Below are positions 42,549 to 53,193 of a DNA stretch of 57,851 bases, piece after piece. The number at the start of each line of letters is the position of its first letter. Position 1 is the stretch's first letter. Origin of the DNA: Rhodoferax sp. (GTDB lineage Bacteria; Pseudomonadota; Gammaproteobacteria; Burkholderiales; Burkholderiaceae_C). Position numbers and translations under genes: made by a program. Location of the stretch: positions 1-57,851 of the forward strand of contig NZ_JAQURE010000020.1 of NCBI RefSeq assembly GCF_028715765.1. Direction: 5' to 3'. The notes below the pieces were generated by a model. The model was not told the DNA's origin, did no database searches, and was given only the letters and a program-made list of their open reading frames with translations.

Positions 42549-44408
42549 TCAGCGGTCATTTTTGGAAAAGCGTTTTTGCGCATCGCGCGGTACAAACACT
42601 TTGCCACCACCAGCGGGCTTGGAAAAAGCTGGTTTGCCAAATGCTGGCTTGCGGTCTGCGAAGTCACCACGGGGCGCAAAGTCTCCGCGGGGCGCCGCGC
42701 TGTTGCGGTCAGCGGCAAAACGGTCGTTGAAACCGCCCTTGCGTTCATAGCTAAAGCCTTCACGTGGGGCGTTTTCACGGGGGGCAAACGGGCGGTCTTC
42801 GCGCCCAGCAAAACGTCCGCCTTGGTTATTTTGATAGCTGCCTTCGCCTACAACACGGGGGCCAGAGGTGTTTCTGTCACCAAAACCCGCACGTGGTGCA
42901 TCAAAACCACCAGCGCGTGGGTTGCCAAACTTGCGGTCACGCGGGGCAAAGTTGCCACCGCCACGGTTGTCACGGCCACCAAAGCTGGGGCGCGACTCGG
43001 GAATACGCTGTTTGGGCTCCAAACCAGCAATCACATCGGGCTTGATGGGCTGGCGGCTGTAGGCCTCAATGTCCATGATTTTGCGGCGGTCACGCAACTC
43101 GGCAAAGGTCACGGCAATGCCATCACGCCCAGCACGCCCGGTGCGACCAATGCGGTGGGTGTAATCCTCTGCCTTCATGGGCAGGCCAAAGTTGAACACG
43201 TGCGTGACGGTGGGCACGTCAATGCCGCGTGCGGCCACATCAGTGGCGACCAAAATTTGCACATGCCCTTGGCGCAAAGCCATCAGGCGGCGATTGCGCA
43301 AGCCTTGGCTCAAGGCGCCGTGCAAGGCCACGGCATCAAAGCCTTCTTGCTGCAAATCGTTGGCCAAGCCGTCACACTCGATTTGCGTGCTGGCAAACAC
43401 AATGGCTTGGTTGATGGTTTCGTCGCGCAGCCAGTGGTCTAGCAGTTTGCGCTTGTGTTGGGCGTTGTCAGCCCAGAACAGCACTTGCTTGATGTTGGCG
43501 TGTTTTTCTTGCGGGCTGTCGATGGTGATGCGCTGTGGCTCACGCATCACGCGCGAAGCCAGCTGCTGGATACGCGGCGCAAAGGTGGCGCTGAACATCA
43601 TGGTTTGCTTGCGATCAATGGTGAGCTGGTTGATTTCAGCCAAGTCATCAGAAAAACCCAAATCCAGCATGCGGTCGGCTTCATCCACCACCAAAAACTG
43701 CACTTTATCGAGTTTGATTTGCATCGAGCGCTGCAAATCCAGCAAACGGCCAGGCGTAGCCACCACCAAATTGGCGTTTTGCAGCTTGGCAATTTGCAAC
43801 TGGTAAGGCATGCCACCCACGATGTTGGCCACGCGCAGGCCACGGCAATGCTGCACCAGGTCAATGGCGTCATGCGCCACTTGCTGAGCCAGTTCGCGGG
43901 TGGGGCAAACAATCAGCGCACCGGGTGTGGGGGCAGAAAAATGACGTGGGTTGGTGGGGTCTTTGCGCTTGGCACGCTTGGGCGGTGCTTCGCCTTTGGC
44001 GGCCGCTTCTGCCACAGCGCGCTCGTAGTCGGCGCGTGCGTCAATTTCAATTTGTTCTTGTTGCTTGAGCAAGGTGTGCAGCACGGGCAACAAAAATGCA
44101 GCAGTTTTGCCACTACCCGTTTGGCTTGACACCATCAGGTCGACAAATTTGGCCTTTTGACCTTCGCAGGCAATGCCTTCCATGGCCAGGGGAATGGTTT
44201 TAAGCTGCACGGTGGTCGGCTGGGTAAAGCCCAGGTCTTTCACGGCTGCAATCAGCTCGGGCGCCAAGCCCAGGGTGACAAATCCGTTGGGGGCTTCAAT
44301 CACGTCCGCATTGGGTGCATCAGAGATGTCAAGCGGCAGCACGTTGAATTCGTTGGACAAGTTTTCGGCAGACGAGATTTCGCCAGCCGCTAAAGTAGCG
44401 TCAGTCAT
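42549..44408 (-). CDS. DEAD-box ATP-dependent RNA helicase (RhlE-like)
   Basis: 619 aa. Motifs in order: Q motif region FTQPTTVQLKTIPLAM, I SSQTGSGKTAAFLLP, Ia PTRELAQQ, II DEADRMLDLGF, III SATFAP, V VATDVAARGIDVP and VI HRIGRTGRAGRDG. A basic insert (KGEAPPKRAKRKDPTNPRH) interrupts the first RecA domain, and the last 150 residues are a Gly/Arg/Phe-rich tail with many RGG-like and FAPR repeats, an RNA-binding tail typical of RhlE/SrmB-like proteins. It remodels RNA in ribosome assembly or decay, often at low temperature. AGGA ribosome site before ATG 44408. Confidence 0.93.
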   Translation of the reverse strand: MTDATLAAGEISSAENLSNEFNVLPLDISDAPNADVIEAPNGFVTLGLAPELIAAVKDLGFTQPTTVQLKTIPLAMEGIACEGQKAKFVDLMVSSQTGSGKTAAFLLPVLHTLLKQQEQIEIDARADYERAVAEAAAKGEAPPKRAKRKDPTNPRHFSAPTPGALIVCPTRELAQQVAHDAIDLVQHCRGLRVANIVGGMPYQLQIAKLQNANLVVATPGRLLDLQRSMQIKLDKVQFLVVDEADRMLDLGFSDDLAEINQLTIDRKQTMMFSATFAPRIQQLASRVMREPQRITIDSPQEKHANIKQVLFWADNAQHKRKLLDHWLRDETINQAIVFASTQIECDGLANDLQQEGFDAVALHGALSQGLRNRRLMALRQGHVQILVATDVAARGIDVPTVTHVFNFGLPMKAEDYTHRIGRTGRAGRDGIAVTFAELRDRRKIMDIEAYSRQPIKPDVIAGLEPKQRIPESRPSFGGRDNRGGGNFAPRDRKFGNPRAGGFDAPRAGFGDRNTSGPRVVGEGSYQNNQGGRFAGREDRPFAPRENAPREGFSYERKGGFNDRFAADRNSAAPRGDFAPRGDFADRKPAFGKPAFSKPAGGGKVFVPRDAQKRFSKNDR

Positions 44409-44825
44409 GGTATTTCCTCAATACGAAAGCCCTGCAAGTTGTGCAGTAGCTCCGTGGTGGTTAAAAAACATCAACCATCAAACGGAACCGGCTAGCGCCT
44501 CACCAAAGTGAGGCTGTATCGAAGCAGGGGATCTTTTTGAAGTCAAGCCGTAAACAGCTCAAATTTCAGATCCAGTGAATGTTGGGAGATGTACATATGT
44601 GTTCTGCTATGTACAGAACAGCCTAAGATTATGCCATGAATTCGGGTTTCTACCTAAATCAACCACAAAGCCGAATTGACCACAACCCATCCACCCGCAG
44701 CGCAGTGCCTCGGCCTGAAAATTGCATGTTGTAACCTGCCTGTAAAGCTGGCTGTCATACAAGTGCAAAATAAGTGCAGGCTTGCCTAGCCAACCTTCCA
44801 CCCATCCACGTCGCAAGGAACTCCA
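44409..44825. other. Divergent 417-base intergenic region (helicase / glgP)
   Basis: No gene is seen. On the helicase side there is a stem-loop at 44497-44514 and a second small one at 44601-44619 (GTTCTG...CAGAAC). On the glgP side the tract CTGTAAAGCTGGCTGTCATA (44740-44759) vaguely recalls a Pho-box half-site but its second half does not fit. Two copies of ATGTACA occur at 44590-44596 and 44610-44615. A ribosome site AAGGAA (44815-44820) precedes the glgP TTG start. Confidence 0.5.
44497..44514 (-). other. Hairpin in the helicase 5' leader
   Basis: GCCTCAC-CAAA-GTGAGGC is a perfect 7-bp stem with a 4-base loop, about 90 bases upstream of the helicase start. It could be part of a structured leader, as seen for cold-induced helicase mRNAs, or an old terminator. 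Confidence 0.45.
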
Positions 44826-47258
44826 TTGAACGCTTCTGCCACTCCGCTTGCCACCACGTCTTCCGAGCAAATCAACGCGCACTTGCTGCACACCGTGGGG
44901 GTTGACCCCAGCCGCGCTTCCCCCAACGAATTGATGCAGGCCACAGCGCAGGTCGCGCGTGCCCAACTGTCCAAGCGCTGGGTCGACACGCAAGCCAAAG
45001 AGCGTCAGCACAAGGCTCGCCGTGTGGTCTATTTATCGATGGAATTCCTGATGGGGCGCACCCTGTCCAACGCGCTGGCCGCGCTGAACCTGACCGAAGG
45101 CGCAGCCCAAGGACTGGCCGAGCATGCGCAAAAACTTGAAGATATTGCCAGCCTGGAGCCCGATGCAGCGCTGGGTAATGGTGGCTTGGGGCGCTTGGCA
45201 GCTTGTTTTCTGGACGCCATGGCCACCCTCGGGTTGCCTTCTTACGGTTATGGCATTCGCTACGAATACGGCATGTTTGCGCAAGAAATTCAGGGCGGAG
45301 CGCAAGTTGAGTACCCCGACCCCTGGCTGACTGACGGCACTCCGTGGGAGTTTCCGCGCGCCGACATCACCTTCCCGGTGCGCTTTGGCGGCTGGGTAGA
45401 ACATATTGACGACCGTGCCCTGTGGCGCCACGCTGGCGAAGTGGCTGCCAAAGCCTATGACATGGTGGTGCCTGGCCACGGCACCCAAAAGGTCAGCACC
45501 CTGCGGCTCTGGAAAGCGGTGGCTCCGGCTCACTTTGACCTGGGAGCCTTCAACACCGGTGACTACGCCCGCGCCGCCAGCACCAAAAACGAGTTTGAGA
45601 ACATCTCTTGGGTGCTGTACCCCAACGACAGCACACCTGCCGGGCGCGAACTGCGTTTGAAACAAGAGTACTTTTTTGTTGCCGCCTCGCTGCAAGACCT
45701 GGTGCAACGCCACTTGAGTGAACACCCCAGCCTGGACAACCTGGCTGAGCATGTGGCCATTCACCTCAACGACACCCACCCCGCCATTGGCGTGGCCGAG
45801 TTGATGCGCATTTTGTGCGACGAGCACCTCATGCCCTGGACGCAAGCCTGGGCGCTGTGCGGCCAAACTTTCTCGTACACCAACCACACCCTCATGCCCG
45901 AGGCTTTAGAGACCTGGCCGGTGGGGTTGATGCAGCATGTGCTGCCGCGCCACCTCGAAATCATCTTTCGCATCAACAAAGAATTTTTGGAGTTTGCCGC
46001 CCAACAGCGCCCTGGCGACAACGACTTTTTGGCGCGCTTGTCACTGATTGACGAGCGTGGCGAGCGCCGTGTTCGCATGGCGCATTTGTCCATTGTGGGG
46101 AGCCACCGGGTCAACGGCGTGTCGGCACTGCATTCTGACTTGCTGGTGCAAACCATCTTTGCCGACTTTGCCGCCCTGTGGCCTGAGCGTTTTACCAACA
46201 TGACCAACGGTGTCACACCAAGGCGTTGGCTGGCGCAGGCCAACCCTGGCTTGTCCAGTTTGCTGGACGAGACGCTGGGGCAAGGCTGGCGGCTCGACTT
46301 GGATCAACTGCGCCAGTTGCAAACGCACAAGACAAATGCACAGTTTCAACAGCGCTTCATGGCCGTCAAGCATGCCAACAAAGCGCGTCTGGCCCAGGCC
46401 ATTGCACAAAGCACCGGGGTGGTGGTCAACCCTGACAGCCTGTTTGACGTGCAGGTCAAACGCATTCACGAATACAAGCGCCAGCTGCTCAATGTGCTGC
46501 ACGTGGTGTGGCGCTACCAGGCCATCTTGGCCGAGCCGAACGCACCATGGGTGCCACGCACCGTCATCTTGGCGGGCAAGGCCGCGTCGAGCTACGTCAC
46601 GGCCAAGTCCATCATTCGACTGATCCACGATGTCGGCCAAATCATCAACAACGACCCGCGTGTGGGCGACAAGCTCAAGCTGGTGTTCATGCCCAACTAC
46701 AGCGTCTCGGTGGCCGAGGTCATCATGCCCGGGGCAGATTTATCTGAGCAAATCTCCACTGCCGGTACCGAAGCCTCTGGCACGGGCAACATGAAACTGG
46801 CGCTCAATGGTGCCCTGACCATTGGTACTGACGATGGCGCCAACATTGAAATCCGGCAAAACGTGGGCGACGACAACATCTTCATCTTTGGCTTGAAAAC
46901 CCCCGAGGTGCAAGCCCTGAAACAAAGCGGCTACCAGCCCATGCGCTACTTCGAGCGCCTGCCCGCACTCAAAGCCGTGCTCGAAGCCATTGCCGGAGGC
47001 CAGTTTTCACCGGCAGAGCCGGGGCGTTACCGGGCACTGGTGGACTCGCTGCTGTGGGGCGGCGACCATTACCTACTGCTGGCCGACTTTGAGTCTTACA
47101 TTGCCACCCAAGCCAAGGTCGACGCGCTGTACCGCCAGCCCGCCCTGTGGTGCGAGCGCGCCATTGCCAACGTGGCCGGCATGGGGGTATTCTCGGCAGA
47201 CCGCACCATTGCCCAATATGCCCAAGAAATCTGGCATGTCGCCAAGCTGCCCGACTGA
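44826..47258 (+). CDS. glgP: Glycogen/starch phosphorylase
   Basis: 810 aa, close to the 815 of E. coli GlgP. The PLP lysine lies in TEASGTGNMKLALNGALTIG. Other active-site blocks are DVQVKRIHEYKRQLLN, LNDTHPAIGVAELMR and EFLMGRTLSNAL. It releases glucose-1-phosphate from non-reducing ends of glycogen in the cytoplasm. The start is a TTG at 44826 with AAGGAA six bases before; no ATG start is available near. Followed by glgB after 24 bases; part of glgP-glgB-glgX. Confidence 0.95.
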   Translation: MNASATPLATTSSEQINAHLLHTVGVDPSRASPNELMQATAQVARAQLSKRWVDTQAKERQHKARRVVYLSMEFLMGRTLSNALAALNLTEGAAQGLAEHAQKLEDIASLEPDAALGNGGLGRLAACFLDAMATLGLPSYGYGIRYEYGMFAQEIQGGAQVEYPDPWLTDGTPWEFPRADITFPVRFGGWVEHIDDRALWRHAGEVAAKAYDMVVPGHGTQKVSTLRLWKAVAPAHFDLGAFNTGDYARAASTKNEFENISWVLYPNDSTPAGRELRLKQEYFFVAASLQDLVQRHLSEHPSLDNLAEHVAIHLNDTHPAIGVAELMRILCDEHLMPWTQAWALCGQTFSYTNHTLMPEALETWPVGLMQHVLPRHLEIIFRINKEFLEFAAQQRPGDNDFLARLSLIDERGERRVRMAHLSIVGSHRVNGVSALHSDLLVQTIFADFAALWPERFTNMTNGVTPRRWLAQANPGLSSLLDETLGQGWRLDLDQLRQLQTHKTNAQFQQRFMAVKHANKARLAQAIAQSTGVVVNPDSLFDVQVKRIHEYKRQLLNVLHVVWRYQAILAEPNAPWVPRTVILAGKAASSYVTAKSIIRLIHDVGQIINNDPRVGDKLKLVFMPNYSVSVAEVIMPGADLSEQISTAGTEASGTGNMKLALNGALTIGTDDGANIEIRQNVGDDNIFIFGLKTPEVQALKQSGYQPMRYFERLPALKAVLEAIAGGQFSPAEPGRYRALVDSLLWGGDHYLLLADFESYIATQAKVDALYRQPALWCERAIANVAGMGVFSADRTIAQYAQEIWHVAKLPD

Positions 47259-47282
47259 CCACACTCCCACAGGCCCTTCACC

Positions 47283-49463
47283 ATGCTCACACCCCAAGAC
47301 ATTGCCTTGATTTGCAGCGCCAGCCATGGTGACCCTTTTGCCGTGCTCGGGCCGCACCGGCTGCGCCCCAAACACTGCAGCGTGCGCTGCTTTTTGCCAC
47401 ATGCCCAAAGCGTGCAAGTGGTCAGCCCACAGGGGGCGGCGCTGGCCGACCTGGTGCGCCGCACTGGCACTGACTTTTTTGAAGCCGCTGTGCCCATGGC
47501 CATGGATACCCCCTACCAGCTGCAGGTGCAATGGGCTGACGGCCAACACAGCACAATGGAAGACCCCTACCGGTTCCCCTTGGTGCTGGGTGAAATGGAC
47601 GTGTGGCTGCTGGGTGAAGGCACCCACTTGCGCCCGTTTGAGGTGCTGGGTGCCCACCCGTCTGAAATGCTGGGCGTGGCCGGCACCCGCTTTGCGGTGT
47701 GGGCGCCCAACGCCAGCCGCGTCAGTGTGGTGGGTGACTTCAACTTTTGGGACGGCCGCCGTCACCCCATGCGGCTGCGCCGCGAATGCGGTGTGTGGGA
47801 GCTGTTTTTGCCCGGTGTGGGCGCAGGTGCGCTCTACAAATTTGAGCTGCGCAGTGCCAGCGGCCAAGTGCTGCCCGCCCATGCCGACCCCTACGCCCTG
47901 CAAGCCGAGCTGCGCCCCGCCACCGCCAGTGTGGTCGGGCAACTGCCCGCCAAAATAGCCCTTGCGTCAGGTCGCCAGCAAGCCAACGCGCTGGATGCAC
48001 CGGTCAGCATTTATGAAGTGCACCTGGGCTCGTGGCGACGCGCGTCTGACGCCAGTGGCCGCTGGCTGACCTGGGACGAGTTGGCCGACACGCTCATTCC
48101 CTACGCCCAAGATCTGGGCTTTACCCACCTGGAGCTGCTGCCCATCAGCGAGCACCCGTTTGACGGCTCTTGGGGTTACCAGCCGGTGGGCATGTACGCA
48201 CCCACCTCACGCTTTGGTGACGCGGCTGGCTTTGGCCGCCTGGTGCAGCGCTGCCATGATGCCGGGCTGGGGCTGATATTGGACTGGGTTCCCGCCCACT
48301 TTCCCTCAGACGCACATGGTCTGGCCAATTTTGATGGCACCCACCTCTATGAATACGCCGACCCACGCGAAGGGTTTCACCAAGACTGGAACACCCTGAT
48401 TTACAACCTGGGGCGCACCGAGGTCAGCAATTTCTTGGTTGGCAATGCCCTGTATTGGCTAGAGCGTTTTGGCGTAGACGGCCTGCGTGTAGACGCGGTG
48501 GCCTCCATGCTCTACCGCGACTACAGCCGCAAAGCGGGTGAATGGCTGCCCAATGTGCATGGTGGCCGAGAAAACCTGGAAGCCATTGCTTTCCTCAAAC
48601 GCGTCAACGAAGTGGTGGGCGAGCACTGCCCGCACGCCATCACGCTGGCCGAAGAATCCACCGCATTCCCCGCGGTGTCGCGCCCCACCTACGCCGGGGG
48701 GTTGGGTTTTCATTACAAGTGGAACATGGGCTGGATGCATGACACCCTGACCTACATGGCGCGCGACCCGATTCACCGCCAACACCACCAAGGCGAGATG
48801 ACGTTTGGCTTGGTCTACGCTTTCAATGAAAATTTTGTCTTGCCCATTTCACACGACGAAGTGGTGCATGGCAAGGGCTCGCTCTTAACCAAAATGCCGG
48901 GCGACCGCTGGCAACAGCTGGCCAATGTGCGCGCTTATCTGGGCTACATGTGGGCACACCCGGGTAAAAAACTGCTGTTCATGGGCTGTGAATTTGCCCA
49001 AGAACGTGAATGGCGCCATGAGCACAGCCTGGACTGGCATTTATTGGATGACCCTGCCCATGCCGGCGTGCAGCGCCTGGTGCGCGACCTGAACCGCCTC
49101 TACCGCGCCACCCCAGCGCTGTACCAAAAAGATTTTGTGTCTGCCGGGTTTGAGTGGATTGACCACAGCGATGCCGCGCACTCGGTACTCAGTTTTGTGC
49201 GCCACGGGCTGGATGCCAACACCTTCACGCTGGTGGTGTGCAACTTCACGCCACAGGTGCAGTCTGGCTACCGCTTGGGCGTGCCGCAGCCTGGCGTGTA
49301 CCGAGAAGTGCTCAACACCGACTCTGCCCACTACGGTGGCAGCAATGTGGGCACGCCGCTGGGCAGCGCCCACACCGAGCCCACCCCCTGGCATGGCAAA
49401 CCCTGCTCGGTGCGCCTCACGCTACCGCCCTTGGCCACGGTGTTTTTTGAATGGAAAGCGTAA
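47283..49463 (+). CDS. glgB: 1,4-alpha-glucan branching enzyme
   Basis: 726 aa, standard for bacterial GlgB. An N1 domain (~1-105) and a CBM48 (~115-215) precede a GH13 barrel. Catalytic blocks: nucleophile Asp in [18 protein letters not shown], acid/base Glu in [11 protein letters not shown] and the transition-state Asp in [14 protein letters not shown]. It makes alpha-1,6 branches. The stop overlaps the glgX start by 13 bases, so translation is coupled. Confidence 0.95.
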   Translation: MLTPQDIALICSASHGDPFAVLGPHRLRPKHCSVRCFLPHAQSVQVVSPQGAALADLVRRTGTDFFEAAVPMAMDTPYQLQVQWADGQHSTMEDPYRFPLVLGEMDVWLLGEGTHLRPFEVLGAHPSEMLGVAGTRFAVWAPNASRVSVVGDFNFWDGRRHPMRLRRECGVWELFLPGVGAGALYKFELRSASGQVLPAHADPYALQAELRPATASVVGQLPAKIALASGRQQANALDAPVSIYEVHLGSWRRASDASGRWLTWDELADTLIPYAQDLGFTHLELLPISEHPFDGSWGYQPVGMYAPTSRFGDAAGFGRLVQRCHDAGLGLILDWVPAHFPSDAHGLANFDGTHLYEYADPREGFHQDWNTLIYNLGRTEVSNFLVGNALYWLERFGVDGLRVDAVASMLYRDYSRKAGEWLPNVHGGRENLEAIAFLKRVNEVVGEHCPHAITLAEESTAFPAVSRPTYAGGLGFHYKWNMGWMHDTLTYMARDPIHRQHHQGEMTFGLVYAFNENFVLPISHDEVVHGKGSLLTKMPGDRWQQLANVRAYLGYMWAHPGKKLLFMGCEFAQEREWRHEHSLDWHLLDDPAHAGVQRLVRDLNRLYRATPALYQKDFVSAGFEWIDHSDAAHSVLSFVRHGLDANTFTLVVCNFTPQVQSGYRLGVPQPGVYREVLNTDSAHYGGSNVGTPLGSAHTEPTPWHGKPCSVRLTLPPLATVFFEWKA

Positions 49464-51550
49464 ACCCCACCAGCTTGCAGGCCGGGCAGCCGTGGCCGCT
49501 GGGTGCGCATTTTGATGGCCACGGGGTCAACTTTGCGGTGTTTTCCGGGCATGCCCAAAGCATTGAGCTCTGCCTGTTTGATTCCGATGGCCAGTTTGAA
49601 GTGGCGCGCCTGCGCCTGCCCTGCCTGACTGGCGAGGTCTGGCACGGTTATTTACCGGGTGCGCAGACCGGCCTGGTGTATGGCCTGCGCGCCCACGGTC
49701 CGTGGCGGCCAGACAAAGGGCTGCGCTTTGATGCGGCCAAACTGCTGCTCGACCCCTATGCCCGCGACATCGTGGGTGATTTCATCTGGAGCCCCGTTCA
49801 CTTTTCGCAAGAGCACCCGCTCTCGCGCCACATGGACACCCATGACAATGCCCGCCTGGCGCTCAAAGCCAGGGTGGTGGATGACCACTTTGACTGGGGC
49901 GACGACCACCCACCCACCACCCCGCTGGCGCACAGCGTGTTGTATGAATGCCATGTCAAAGGCTTCAGCCAGCTGCACCCAGACATTCCAGCGGCGCTGC
50001 GCGGTAGTTTTGCAGGCTTGGCACACCCGGCTGCGGTGGCGCACTTCAAGGCGCTGGGCATCACCGCCGTCAACCTGCTGCCCGTGCACTACAGCCTGAC
50101 TGAAGAGCGCCTGGTGAGCATGGGGCTCACCAACTACTGGGGCTACAACACCCTGGGATTTTTCTGCGTCAACCCGCGTCTGGCCAGTGGCGCGCTGGGC
50201 CTGAGCGTGCGCGATGAATTTCGCCACATGGTCAAAACCCTGCACCAGGCCGGGCTGGAAGTGATTTTGGATGTGGTCTACAACCACACCGCCGAGGCCG
50301 ACCACACCGGCCCCACCCTCAGCTTTCGCGGGCTGGACAACGCCAGCTACTACATGCTGGCCGCAGGTGATGCATCGCGCTATGAAAACTACAGCGGCTG
50401 TGGCAACACGGTCAACGTCAAACACCCGAAAGTCTTGCAACTGGTGATGGACAGCCTGCGCTATTGGGTGAGCGACATGCATGTCGACGGCTTTCGCTTT
50501 GACCTGGCCAGCGTGCTGGGGCGCACCGAGCAGGGCTTCAGCACCAACGCCGCGTTTTTTGCCGCAGTCGCCCAAGACCCGGTGTTGTGCCGTGTCAAAC
50601 TGATTGCCGAACCCTGGGATTTGGGGCCAGGCGGCTACCAGGTGGGCGGCTTTCCGCGCGGTTGGCTGGAGTGGAATGACCACTTTCGCGATGGCATGCG
50701 CTGCTTTTGGATTCAAAGCGCAGCCTCGCCCCATGCCCCACTGGCACACTGCAGCCGGGGCGACTTTGCCATGCGGCTGTGCGGCTCGTCAGACGTGTAC
50801 CAACCCAGCCAGCGCACACCGGCCAAATCGCTCAACTACGTGGTCTCGCACGACGGCTTTACCCTGGCCGACCTGGTCAGCTACAACCTGCGGCACAACC
50901 TTGCCAATGGTGAAGACAACCGCGACGGCACGGGTGACAACCTCAGCTTCAACTGTGGCGAAGAGGGCCCCAGCACCGACCCCACCGTGCTGGCCTTGCG
51001 CGGCAAGCTGCAGCGCGTGCTGCTGGCCACCACGCTTTTGGCGCAAGGCACGCCCATGCTAAGCGCCGGCGATGAACTTGGCCACAGCCAAGGCGGCAAC
51101 AACAACCCCTATTGCCAAGACAACGCCATCACCTGGATCAACTGGCAGTCACCCAATACTGACCTGTTGGCCTTTACCCAGCGGGTGATTGGCCTGCGCC
51201 ACTTGCTGCAACCGTTTCACAACCAGTGGTACAGCGGCATTGCTGACCTGCACGGCGTGTACGACTTGTCTTGGTGGGAAGCCGATGGCAGTGTGCTGCA
51301 GGGCGATGCCTGGCAGCAGCTCATGAACCGTGCCCTAGCCTGCCTGGTGGGTCACCCCGGGCGCAGCTTAAAGCCCGTGCTGCTGCTGATCAACGCCAGT
51401 GCCACGGCCGTGGCCTTCACCTTGCCACGCGGCTCATGGCAGGTGTTGCTGGACTGCGCCCACTCGCAAGGTGAGCCACCCGCCACCAGCCCCATCACCA
51501 GCAGCCTGACGGTGCAAGCACCCAGCCTGTGTTTGTTGCTTCAAGTTTAG
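49451..51550 (+). CDS. glgX: Glycogen debranching enzyme (isoamylase type)
   Basis: 699 aa. CBM48 N-terminus ([20 protein letters not shown]), then a GH13_11 barrel with [32 protein letters not shown] (nucleophile Asp), [14 protein letters not shown] (acid/base Glu) and [17 protein letters not shown]. It hydrolyses alpha-1,6 links in limit dextrin left by GlgP. About 40 residues longer than E. coli GlgX (657 aa). Starts inside the end of glgB; its stop is directly followed by a dispersed element copy in the convergent spacer before malQ. Confidence 0.93.
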   Translation: MESVNPTSLQAGQPWPLGAHFDGHGVNFAVFSGHAQSIELCLFDSDGQFEVARLRLPCLTGEVWHGYLPGAQTGLVYGLRAHGPWRPDKGLRFDAAKLLLDPYARDIVGDFIWSPVHFSQEHPLSRHMDTHDNARLALKARVVDDHFDWGDDHPPTTPLAHSVLYECHVKGFSQLHPDIPAALRGSFAGLAHPAAVAHFKALGITAVNLLPVHYSLTEERLVSMGLTNYWGYNTLGFFCVNPRLASGALGLSVRDEFRHMVKTLHQAGLEVILDVVYNHTAEADHTGPTLSFRGLDNASYYMLAAGDASRYENYSGCGNTVNVKHPKVLQLVMDSLRYWVSDMHVDGFRFDLASVLGRTEQGFSTNAAFFAAVAQDPVLCRVKLIAEPWDLGPGGYQVGGFPRGWLEWNDHFRDGMRCFWIQSAASPHAPLAHCSRGDFAMRLCGSSDVYQPSQRTPAKSLNYVVSHDGFTLADLVSYNLRHNLANGEDNRDGTGDNLSFNCGEEGPSTDPTVLALRGKLQRVLLATTLLAQGTPMLSAGDELGHSQGGNNNPYCQDNAITWINWQSPNTDLLAFTQRVIGLRHLLQPFHNQWYSGIADLHGVYDLSWWEADGSVLQGDAWQQLMNRALACLVGHPGRSLKPVLLLINASATAVAFTLPRGSWQVLLDCAHSQGEPPATSPITSSLTVQAPSLCLLLQV

Positions 51551-51560
51551 CTATGTATTA

Positions 51561-51600
51561 AGTAGCTACTTACGCTTTATTCATAAGCTCTAGAAGCCTA
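51561..51600 (-). repeat. Dispersed palindromic element, copy 4 (glgX-malQ spacer)
   Basis: Read on the minus strand it gives TAGGCTTCTAGAGCTTATGA followed by ATAAAGCGTAAGTAGCTACT, nearly the same as copies 2 and 3. It occupies the 76-base convergent spacer between glgX and malQ. The adjoining TAGCTA...TAGCTA pair (51548-51568) adds a small hairpin. It may serve as a bidirectional transcription end. Confidence 0.65.
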
Positions 51601-51626
51601 AAAAGCATATAAAACAGCCAGCAAAC

Positions 51627-53150
51627 TCAAAGTTCCAAGCGCTCAAAGCCTACCCGCCCACTGGCGGCGGTGATGTGTGCCAGTTGTTGCGCCATGTGGG
51701 GTTGCACCCAGTCCCATTTGAAGCGCCAGCTCCAGCAGCCCATGGTGCCAGGGGTGTTCATGCGGTGCTGGCCACCCAACCCCAGCACGTCTTGAAACTG
51801 GCACACAGCCAAGCGCGCCACCGAGAAGCTGGCCGCGCGCAGCATCGGCCACTGCACGGCAGCGACTGGCTCGGGCGCCACCCCCAGGTAATGCGCGGCA
51901 AAACTGCGCTCATGCCCACTGCAACTGGCCCACCAGCCAGGCACCGTATCGTTGTCATGGGTGCCGGTGTAAACCACGGTGTTGGGCTCAAAGTTGTGCG
52001 GCAAAAAGGCGTTGTGGGCATCGCCTGAAAAGGCAAACTGCAGCACCCGCATACCCGGGAAACCGGTGGACTCGCGCAGCGCGTGCACCGCCGGGGTGAT
52101 CAGCCCCAGGTCTTCGGCAATGATGGGCAGGTCGCCCAGCGCCTGCGCCAACGCGTCAAACAAGGCCGCACCGGGGCCAATTTGCCAGTGCCCGTGAATG
52201 GCGGTGGGCTCGTTGGCCGGAATTTCCCAGTAGTCCACAAAACCCCTGAAGTGGTCAATGCGCACCACATCAGCCAGTTGCAACTGGCGGCGCACCCGCT
52301 CGATCCACCAAGCGTAGCCGTCTTGCGCCATGGCGACCCAGTTGTAGAGCGGGTTGCCCCAACGCTGGCCGGTGGCAGAAAAAAAGTCAGGCGGCACACC
52401 CGCCACCACAGTAGGTTGCCCCACGGCGTCGAGCTGGTACAAGTCTGGCCGCGCCCAGCAGTCGGCACTGTGGTGTGCCACGAAAATAGGCAAGTCGCCC
52501 ACCAGCCTGACCCCTTTGGCGTGGGCATAGGCTTTGAGGGCTTGCCACTGCACATCAAACTGCCATTGCACAAAGCGCCAAAAAGCCATCTCCAATGCGT
52601 GCTGCAGGCGCGCTTGCGCCATGGCGTCAGGCGTACGCTGCGCCAAACCTGGCGGCCACTGTGGCCATAACGCGGGGCTGTGGGCATGGTCAAGCGCCAT
52701 GAACAGGGTGTAGTCGTCCAACCAGTGCTGTTGCGACTGCGCCCAAGTGGCCAGCTGAGCCTGGTCTTCTGGGGTGGCATGCTGGCCAAACCCAGCAAAG
52801 GCTTCGCGCAGCTTCTGCATGCGCCACGGCACCAGCACGGGGTAGTCAATGCGCTCATCAACCCATTCTGAGTGCAAGCTCTCGGCACGCAGCCAGCCGC
52901 GTTGCACCAAGGGCTCAAAGGCCACCAGCAGCGGGTTGCCGGCAAACGCCGAGCTGCCCATGTAAGGCGAAAACCCCGGCCCCACCGGCCCCAGTGGCAG
53001 GGTTTGCCACAGCGTTTGACCGGCGCCGTGCAGCCAGTCAACGAAGTAATAAGCGTTGGGACCCAGGTCGCCCGCGCCATGCGGCCCGGGCAATGAGGTG
53101 GGGTGCAGCAGCACCCCCGCGGCGCGCTGCGCCATCCATGAATGAAGCAT
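51627..53150 (-). CDS. malQ: 4-alpha-glucanotransferase (amylomaltase)
   Basis: 507 aa. AAGVLLHPTSLPGPHGAGDL is the GH77 opening. Catalytic blocks: ADVVRIDHFRGFVDYWEIP (nucleophile Asp in RIDHF), LPIIAEDLGLITPAV (acid/base Glu) and YTGTHDNDTVPGWW (third Asp). It transfers alpha-1,4 glucan segments, recycling short maltodextrins. GGAG nine bases before ATG 53150. Last gene of pgm-glgC-glgA-malQ, 43 bases after glgA. Confidence 0.95.
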   Translation of the reverse strand: MLHSWMAQRAAGVLLHPTSLPGPHGAGDLGPNAYYFVDWLHGAGQTLWQTLPLGPVGPGFSPYMGSSAFAGNPLLVAFEPLVQRGWLRAESLHSEWVDERIDYPVLVPWRMQKLREAFAGFGQHATPEDQAQLATWAQSQQHWLDDYTLFMALDHAHSPALWPQWPPGLAQRTPDAMAQARLQHALEMAFWRFVQWQFDVQWQALKAYAHAKGVRLVGDLPIFVAHHSADCWARPDLYQLDAVGQPTVVAGVPPDFFSATGQRWGNPLYNWVAMAQDGYAWWIERVRRQLQLADVVRIDHFRGFVDYWEIPANEPTAIHGHWQIGPGAALFDALAQALGDLPIIAEDLGLITPAVHALRESTGFPGMRVLQFAFSGDAHNAFLPHNFEPNTVVYTGTHDNDTVPGWWASCSGHERSFAAHYLGVAPEPVAAVQWPMLRAASFSVARLAVCQFQDVLGLGGQHRMNTPGTMGCWSWRFKWDWVQPHMAQQLAHITAASGRVGFERLEL

Positions 53151-53193
53151 GCGTCAAGAACTCCAGCTCAAAATAGAAAAAGGGTGGGGTTGA

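Noticed and set aside
42357..43442. 361-codon plus-strand frame crossing the kinase end and the helicase
   Set aside because: It runs through a strong terminator and lies opposite the helicase RGG tail, whose repetitive codons keep the other strand open.
44740..44775. Possible Pho box before glgP
   Set aside because: Only the first half (CTGTCAT) fits; the second half does not, and the upstream CTGTAAA is 12 and not 11 bases away.
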